Shown one piece after another: positions 28,875 to 33,148 of a stretch of 33,148 nt of DNA. Both the position numbers and the translations under genes were made by a program. Origin of the DNA: JADJNW01 sp964517175 (GTDB lineage Bacteria > Bacteroidota > Bacteroidia > Chitinophagales > Saprospiraceae); the NCBI GenBank assembly GCA_964517175.1, contig CAZFBU010000031.1:1-33148 (forward strand), read 5' to 3'. Every line of letters starts with the position of its first letter. The stretch's first letter is position 1. Below the pieces are notes generated by a model, which was not told where the DNA came from, did no database searches, and saw nothing but the letters and a program-made list of their open reading frames with translations.

Positions 28875-31800
28875 TCACCCAATGACAATCTCACTGAAAC
28901 CATTTCCCGTCTTTTTCACTCGAATCTGGGTAGTAATCCGTTCTTTCAATTCCTTTACGTGCGAAATAATGCCGATGGTTTTGCCGCTCGCCTGCAAATT
29001 CTCCAGCGTGGAAATCGCCAGATCCAGACTATTCTCATCCAGCGTACCGAAGCCCTCATCAATGAAAAGCGACTGAATATGCGTGTTGCGCCCCGCCAGA
29101 TCGGATAAACCCAGCGCCAGTGCCAGACTCACCAGGAAACTCTCGCCACCGGAAAGCGTATTCATCGAGCGGCGATTATCGGCCTGGTAGGTGTCGATGA
29201 TGTCCAACTCCAGATCTTCGTCACTCCGCTTTTCGATGAGGTAGCGACCGTTCAGTTTTCCGAGATAGCGGTTCGCCAGTTGGGTTAATCGCTTGAGTGT
29301 CAAGCCCTGCGCAAAAACCCGGAACTTTTTCCCATCCGCCGAGCCGATAATCTCGTACATTTTTGCCCAGCGATTATATTCGCGCTGCTGGGCCTCTATC
29401 CGGTCGAGTAGGGTAGCGGCTTCGCGCTGCGCTGCTTCGTTTTGCTGCAATTCGCGCCGGATTTCGCCGGTTCGTTCCAGCAATTTGCGGTAAGCGTCAT
29501 TCTGCTTGTTTAATTTCTCGACCAGCTCCGCTTCGTCCGTTTCTACGGCTTTCAAAGTCTTTAGCTCCGCTTCCCGGTCGGTGAGCAATTGCTTATTACC
29601 TTCAATTTTCTGCGCCAGATCATCCCGCTGCTGGCGTTGCTGCTGGACGGCTTCTTCCTGATTTTCAATGAGTTGCTGATACCGCTCCTGCTCTTGCTGC
29701 GGATCGCGGTCTCCGAAAAGCTCCGTGCGCTTGCTTTGTTGCTGCGTCAGCACTTCCTGGCGTTCGGCAAGGTCTTTTTGTTGCGCTTCGAGTTGGGTTA
29801 ACAATGCTTCTATTTGTTTGGAATTCAGGTTTTTATCTTTTTGAATTAATTCGATTTCTTTCCTGGCATTTTCCAGTGTGATTTGATTGTTTTTGAAAAG
29901 CGTCGCTTGCTGTTGCAAATGTTGCACCGCTTTATGGCTTGTTTTTGCGTCGAATTTGAGGTCATATTTAGCGAAAAGCGCATCCAATTCCGCCGAAAGT
30001 TGATCTGTCTTTTCTTTGGTTTGCGCAATTTGCTCCTGCGTAGCAGACTGTTTTTCAATGCTTAATCGCAAATCGCTTTGCAAATCCTTACCACCGGATT
30101 CTAATGCTGTAACCTGCTTCTCCAGTTGATCGAGTTCCTGACTCAGCTTCGCTAATTGCTCCCGGTCCGAACGCCTGGTCTTTATCGCCTGTTCGATCTC
30201 CCTGATCTTGCGACCCAGCACCAACCCGCGCGTCAGCGCAAAATGCTCCCTGCCCAACTCCGGCGCCACCCTGGCAATGCGCTCTTCGTATGCCAGGATT
30301 TTCTGGAATTGTTGCGCTACCTGACCGCTCACCTCCTTTACTTCGTTACCGGCAAGCTGCTCGATTTGATGGGTGATTTCACTCGAACGAACCAGGTGTT
30401 TTTTGTGCGTTTCCAGGAGTATATTGTGCTGCCGCTGCGCCACGTCAAATTCCTCTTTCGCCTGATTGACAAAGGGTTTGAAATGCTTTTCGCGAAACGG
30501 GTGCTGCGTGGAAAAGCAAAGCGGACAGGGGGTACCCTCCGCCAACGTCGCGCGATCCTGCTCGTAACTGGCGATCATCAACTGTTGTTCGTACACCTGC
30601 TGTTTAAACTCAAGGCGTACCTTTGCTTCATCCAGCGCATCCATGCTGGACATGAGCATTTTATTAACTTCCAACTCCTCATTTTGCAAACTCGCCAGTT
30701 GCTCCTCGTACCCGGAAAGTTCATCCAGCAGTTCCTGATAGGTTTCGTTGAGCTGTGCCAGTTGTTGCAAATTCTCCCGCTGCTCGTTCAAGGTCTCGAT
30801 GTCATTTGACAAGAGCGACAGCAATTGGCTTCGATCCTGCGCATATTGCTCCGGCGTTTGCTTCTGAAATTGCTTCTGCTTTTGCGCCAGACGCTCCTGC
30901 AATCCGTCGATTTCCTCTTGCCAGGCAGCGAGCTTTTTTTCCAGCGTTTCCTGACGCTGGGAGAGGGTAGCGGCGGTTTCGGTCAGGCGCGCGTGTTCCT
31001 GCGTCAGCGCGAGCATTTGCTCTTGCTTATGCTGGATGGTTGGCAGGTCTTCCGCCAGTGTTTTCAAATGCTGATGGGTGGACATCCACTGTTCCAGTTG
31101 CGCCTTTTCCGCCGTGAGCGTTGCCAGCCGTTGCGTGAGCGCTGCTTCCTCCGACCGGGCTTCCGCGATTGCTTCCGTAGTTTGCTGCACCTGCCGTTGC
31201 TGTTGTTGCAATGTGCTGGCTTTTTCGCGAATCTCCGAATCCAATGCAAAAATCTGACTCAAAACGGGCTGGGTTTTAGCCCATTCAGATTTAGTTTTTT
31301 TTAACTCAGATGAAATTTTCTCATATTTTTTTATTAACAAACCAGAATCTTCTGACAATACGATCAATTCGGCATCCAATTTTTCAATGCCTATCTGTAA
31401 TTGTTTTCTGCGTCTAATTTGTTGTACATCAGATTGTAATGTCTCAATTTTTTTGCTGAGCTCCTTTGATTCTTCCTGATGCTGTTGCAGATCGGTCTGT
31501 AAAGTCTGTACATGCTCTTCATCCAACAATTTGAGCAATTCGCGCTCGCGCTTCAGGTTCGCCAATTGCTCGGCTTCCACTTTGTGCCGCTCGAATGCCG
31601 CTTTTGACAATTCGGAGTAAATCTCCGTACCGGTGATGCGCTCCAATAGATCGCTGCGTTCCTTTTCGCCCGCCCGCAGAAATGCCGCGAAATCGCCCTG
31701 CGACAGCAGTACCGACCGGCAAAAACGATCGTAATCCAGTCCGGTTACTTCCTCGATTTTCTCATCGGCTTCGCGGATTTTTTCGGCGATGATCTCGAAT

Positions 31801-32162
31801 GCCTGCTTCGCTTCGTTCCACTCGGAAACCTCGCGCTCCGCCGGTTGGATTCGCCCATCCAATTGCTTGCGGGCGCGCCGCAGATTCCAGCGGGAACGGT
31901 AGCGCTTGCCATTATTCGCAAATTCCACCTCTGCCAGACTCTCCACCGCGCCGTAGCTCATCACTTCGTTCACGTCTTTGTTGCGGTGAATTTTACCGTA
32001 CAGCGCCAGTGTGATCGCGTCGAGAATGGTCGTTTTGCCCGCGCCGGTGTCGCCCGTGATGGCGAACAAACCCACGTCGGATAGGGGAGAGGCGGTAAAG
32101 TCAATGGTCTTCGCTAACCGCAGGGAGTTGAGGTTTTGTATGGTTACTTTAAGGATTTTCAT
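28875..32162 (-). CDS. sbcC: SbcC-type nuclease-complex ATPase (Rad50-like)
   Basis: A 1095-residue SMC-like ATPase. The Walker A motif is GDTGAGKT (residues 37-44). Very long coiled-coil arms flank a zinc hook CPLC (C546-x-x-C549) almost exactly at mid-length. The C-terminal half has the ABC signature LSGGESFLVSLALALG and Walker B SLFIDEGFGTLDENS. With SbcD (an Mre11-like nuclease) it would cleave DNA hairpins and process blocked DNA ends in the cytosol. sbcD is normally directly upstream in the same operon; here the upstream 79 bases run into a decayed transposase, and no nuclease gene is visible in the window. All ATPase motifs are intact, so the protein should be functional if expressed. 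Confidence 0.95.
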   Translation of the reverse strand: MKILKVTIQNLNSLRLAKTIDFTASPLSDVGLFAITGDTGAGKTTILDAITLALYGKIHRNKDVNEVMSYGAVESLAEVEFANNGKRYRSRWNLRRARKQLDGRIQPAEREVSEWNEAKQAFEIIAEKIREADEKIEEVTGLDYDRFCRSVLLSQGDFAAFLRAGEKERSDLLERITGTEIYSELSKAAFERHKVEAEQLANLKRERELLKLLDEEHVQTLQTDLQQHQEESKELSKKIETLQSDVQQIRRRKQLQIGIEKLDAELIVLSEDSGLLIKKYEKISSELKKTKSEWAKTQPVLSQIFALDSEIREKASTLQQQQRQVQQTTEAIAEARSEEAALTQRLATLTAEKAQLEQWMSTHQHLKTLAEDLPTIQHKQEQMLALTQEHARLTETAATLSQRQETLEKKLAAWQEEIDGLQERLAQKQKQFQKQTPEQYAQDRSQLLSLLSNDIETLNEQRENLQQLAQLNETYQELLDELSGYEEQLASLQNEELEVNKMLMSSMDALDEAKVRLEFKQQVYEQQLMIASYEQDRATLAEGTPCPLCFSTQHPFREKHFKPFVNQAKEEFDVAQRQHNILLETHKKHLVRSSEITHQIEQLAGNEVKEVSGQVAQQFQKILAYEERIARVAPELGREHFALTRGLVLGRKIREIEQAIKTRRSDREQLAKLSQELDQLEKQVTALESGGKDLQSDLRLSIEKQSATQEQIAQTKEKTDQLSAELDALFAKYDLKFDAKTSHKAVQHLQQQATLFKNNQITLENARKEIELIQKDKNLNSKQIEALLTQLEAQQKDLAERQEVLTQQQSKRTELFGDRDPQQEQERYQQLIENQEEAVQQQRQQRDDLAQKIEGNKQLLTDREAELKTLKAVETDEAELVEKLNKQNDAYRKLLERTGEIRRELQQNEAAQREAATLLDRIEAQQREYNRWAKMYEIIGSADGKKFRVFAQGLTLKRLTQLANRYLGKLNGRYLIEKRSDEDLELDIIDTYQADNRRSMNTLSGGESFLVSLALALGLSDLAGRNTHIQSLFIDEGFGTLDENSLDLAISTLENLQASGKTIGIISHVKELKERITTQIRVKKTGNGFSEIVIG

Positions 32163-32185
32163 ATTTTAATGCATGTGGCGCATTT

Positions 32186-32245
32186 CCTAAATGTGCTACA
32201 TTTTGATAGTCTGTACTCGTGTGTATAACAAATTGCACATTTAGG
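32186..32245. repeat. Inverted repeat CCTAAATGTGC...GCACATTTAGG
   Basis: A perfect 11-bp inverted repeat (32186-32196 and 32235-32245) encloses 38 bases. Its right arm overlaps the transposase stop codon and its left arm lies 24 bases before the sbcC start. It may mark the end of the insertion element or be a subterminal transposase site. Confidence 0.55.
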
Positions 32246-33115
32246 CAGCGGCAGCGATAATTTTCTTGACCCTGCTCCAGGCCCCACTGTGCTTATAGCA
32301 TCTGAGATTAGCAACAGCTTGTGCCCCAGAGATAGACCACTTCTGACCCGATAATTTCAAGCGCTGCTGAATAACGCTTCGATGGGCTGCCTCAATAGGT
32401 CCCGACCCAATCATCAGTCCTTGTTCTCGGAATGTCTTATACTGCATTTTTGGGAAAGAAATCTTCTACACGCCCCAAGTGACTGACATAAACAGAGTCC
32501 ATTATTTCTTTTCGCTTTGGCTGAACAGGAAGCACTTGACTTTGATAGAAGAGGCGACCCAGCTTGAGTTCACGCCATTTGTCCTCTCTGGTATAGACCA
32601 TCGAGCCGTCTATCATCACATAAACCTTATCTTCCTCCTTGCCCCCTGCCAAACGAGGAATAACCGACTCACAATTAGCTTCCACCAAGGTATCAATGGT
32701 TTTACCATAGTGCGTACATACCCGCTGTATCTGTGGCGCCGAGACTTCTATGCCCAGCAGGTCAGCAAATAGCTCGCAGGCTTCTTCGTAAACCACCGAT
32801 TGACCCAGCAGACAAAACAAGGCGCGCATCCGCTCACTAATCCCAAACTTGGACGTCCCCTTACACAGCACATGTGTCTTTTTTAATTCAAATCGACCCA
32901 GACTCGTCAGTACTTTTTTTTAAATTACGGCTCTTGGGCATCTTGCCTTGCGATTTTGTTATTAATGCGGCCGCAAACTTCCGCGATAGCTCCACTACCC
33001 GTTCTTCGTAGTCTGTCGATGAAGTGATTTGTGACTCTTGCTCCATGAATTGGGCGACTTCTTCTCGCATCGATTCCAATACAGCATCTACATCTACTTG
33101 CTCACTGGATTTCAT
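32241..33115 (-). pseudogene. Degenerate ISKra4-like transposase
   Basis: Three pieces of one transposase are seen on the minus strand. Piece one (33115-32888) begins MKSSEQVDVDAVLESMREE and ends in KMPKSRNLKK. At an eight-A run (plus strand T's at 32914-32921) the frame breaks: dropping one A continues as KKVLTSLGRFELKKTHVLCKG into piece two (up to 32871). That piece reads GISERMRALFCLLGQSVVYEEA, VYVMIDGSMVYTREDKWRE (first catalytic Asp region) and VSHLGRVEDFFPK. Piece three (32447-32241) starts MQYKTFREQGLMIGSGPIEAAHR and runs to a normal C-terminus. About 100-150 residues of the catalytic middle are missing between pieces two and three. With both a frameshift and a deletion, the element is almost certainly inactive. 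Confidence 0.82.
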
Positions 33116-33148
33116 AACTTATAATTTTTTTGTGCAACGCTAAGTTAC

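Larger units (their letters stand above)
32162..33148 (-). mobile_element. Remnant insertion sequence (ISKra4-like), right end not resolved
   Basis: The decayed transposase gene and its flanks appear to be an insertion next to sbcC. The left boundary is probably near the CCTAAATGTGC repeat at 32186. The bases at 33133-33148 (GTGCAACGCTAAGTTA) may belong to the other end, but the similarity between the two ends is weak and the window stops there. No target-site duplication can be confirmed. Confidence 0.5.

Noticed and set aside
32914..32921. Programmed -1 ribosomal frameshift at the A8 run in the transposase
   Set aside because: Restoring the frame needs loss of one base (+1), not -1, and the gene also has an internal deletion, so decay is the simpler reading. 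Slippage in an intact ancestor is not excluded.

Overview
The window looks like a core-genome stretch from a member of the Bacteroidota, most likely the Saprospiria or a neighbouring class. The phylum call rests on several things: -7 promoter boxes of the TAnnTTTG type (for example at 896, 3021, 11721, 15645 and, on the minus strand, 19467); LytS/LytTR two-component genes; a eukaryotic-type (GSII) glutamine synthetase; DUF4159, DUF3419 and effector-associated-domain proteins; and an ISKra4-type transposase close to those common in this phylum. The class-level placement is inference.

Layout from left to right. Positions 1-76 hold the 3' end of a tRNA (probably Leu) and its terminator. Next come an ArsC-like low-molecular-weight phosphatase (408) and polyphosphate kinase ppk1 (918). 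They are followed by a BtaA-like/BtaB-like pair (3159-5079) predicted to make a phosphorus-free betaine lipid, then a small EAD11 plus putative Abi-effector fusion (5090-5884), which is the strongest candidate for a conflict or defence gene, and a secreted GH31 glycosidase (5990-8788). On the minus strand lie a LytS-type kinase, a LytTR regulator and a fructosamine-kinase-like gene (11517 down to 8792). Plus-strand metabolic genes follow: a PTPS/QueD-like enzyme, folE and fabD. A secreted M24 peptidase (minus) comes next, then a 221-bp mirrored compound repeat, and a CcoI-type copper P-type ATPase behind two FNR/CRP-like boxes.

The right half holds GSII glutamine synthetase (minus) with a clear promoter and a hairpin at the mRNA 5' end, a helical-repeat protein of unknown role, a biotin carboxylase, CorA, DUF4159, an L,D-transpeptidase and 3-hydroxyacyl-CoA dehydrogenase. 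Then, on the minus strand, come a two-gene cluster of coiled-coil proteins (one a membrane-anchored PspA/IM30-like protein), a large SbcC ATPase without an adjacent sbcD, and a decayed ISKra4-like transposase at the right edge.

Two themes link genes. The first is phosphorus economy: polyphosphate kinase sits directly upstream of the betaine-lipid pair. The second is envelope and stress functions: L,D-transpeptidase, the PspA-like protein and the LytTR system. Intergenic regions carry several families of hairpin repeats: GTTGAGnnn 9-mers, small palindromes flanking a (A/T)TGGGTA(A/G)AAA tag, and CCGCC/GGCGG palindromes. These are the main structures that ordinary gene calls do not explain. No CRISPR array, rRNA, replication origin or complete mobile element was seen. 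All functional assignments come from reading motifs by eye, without database searches.
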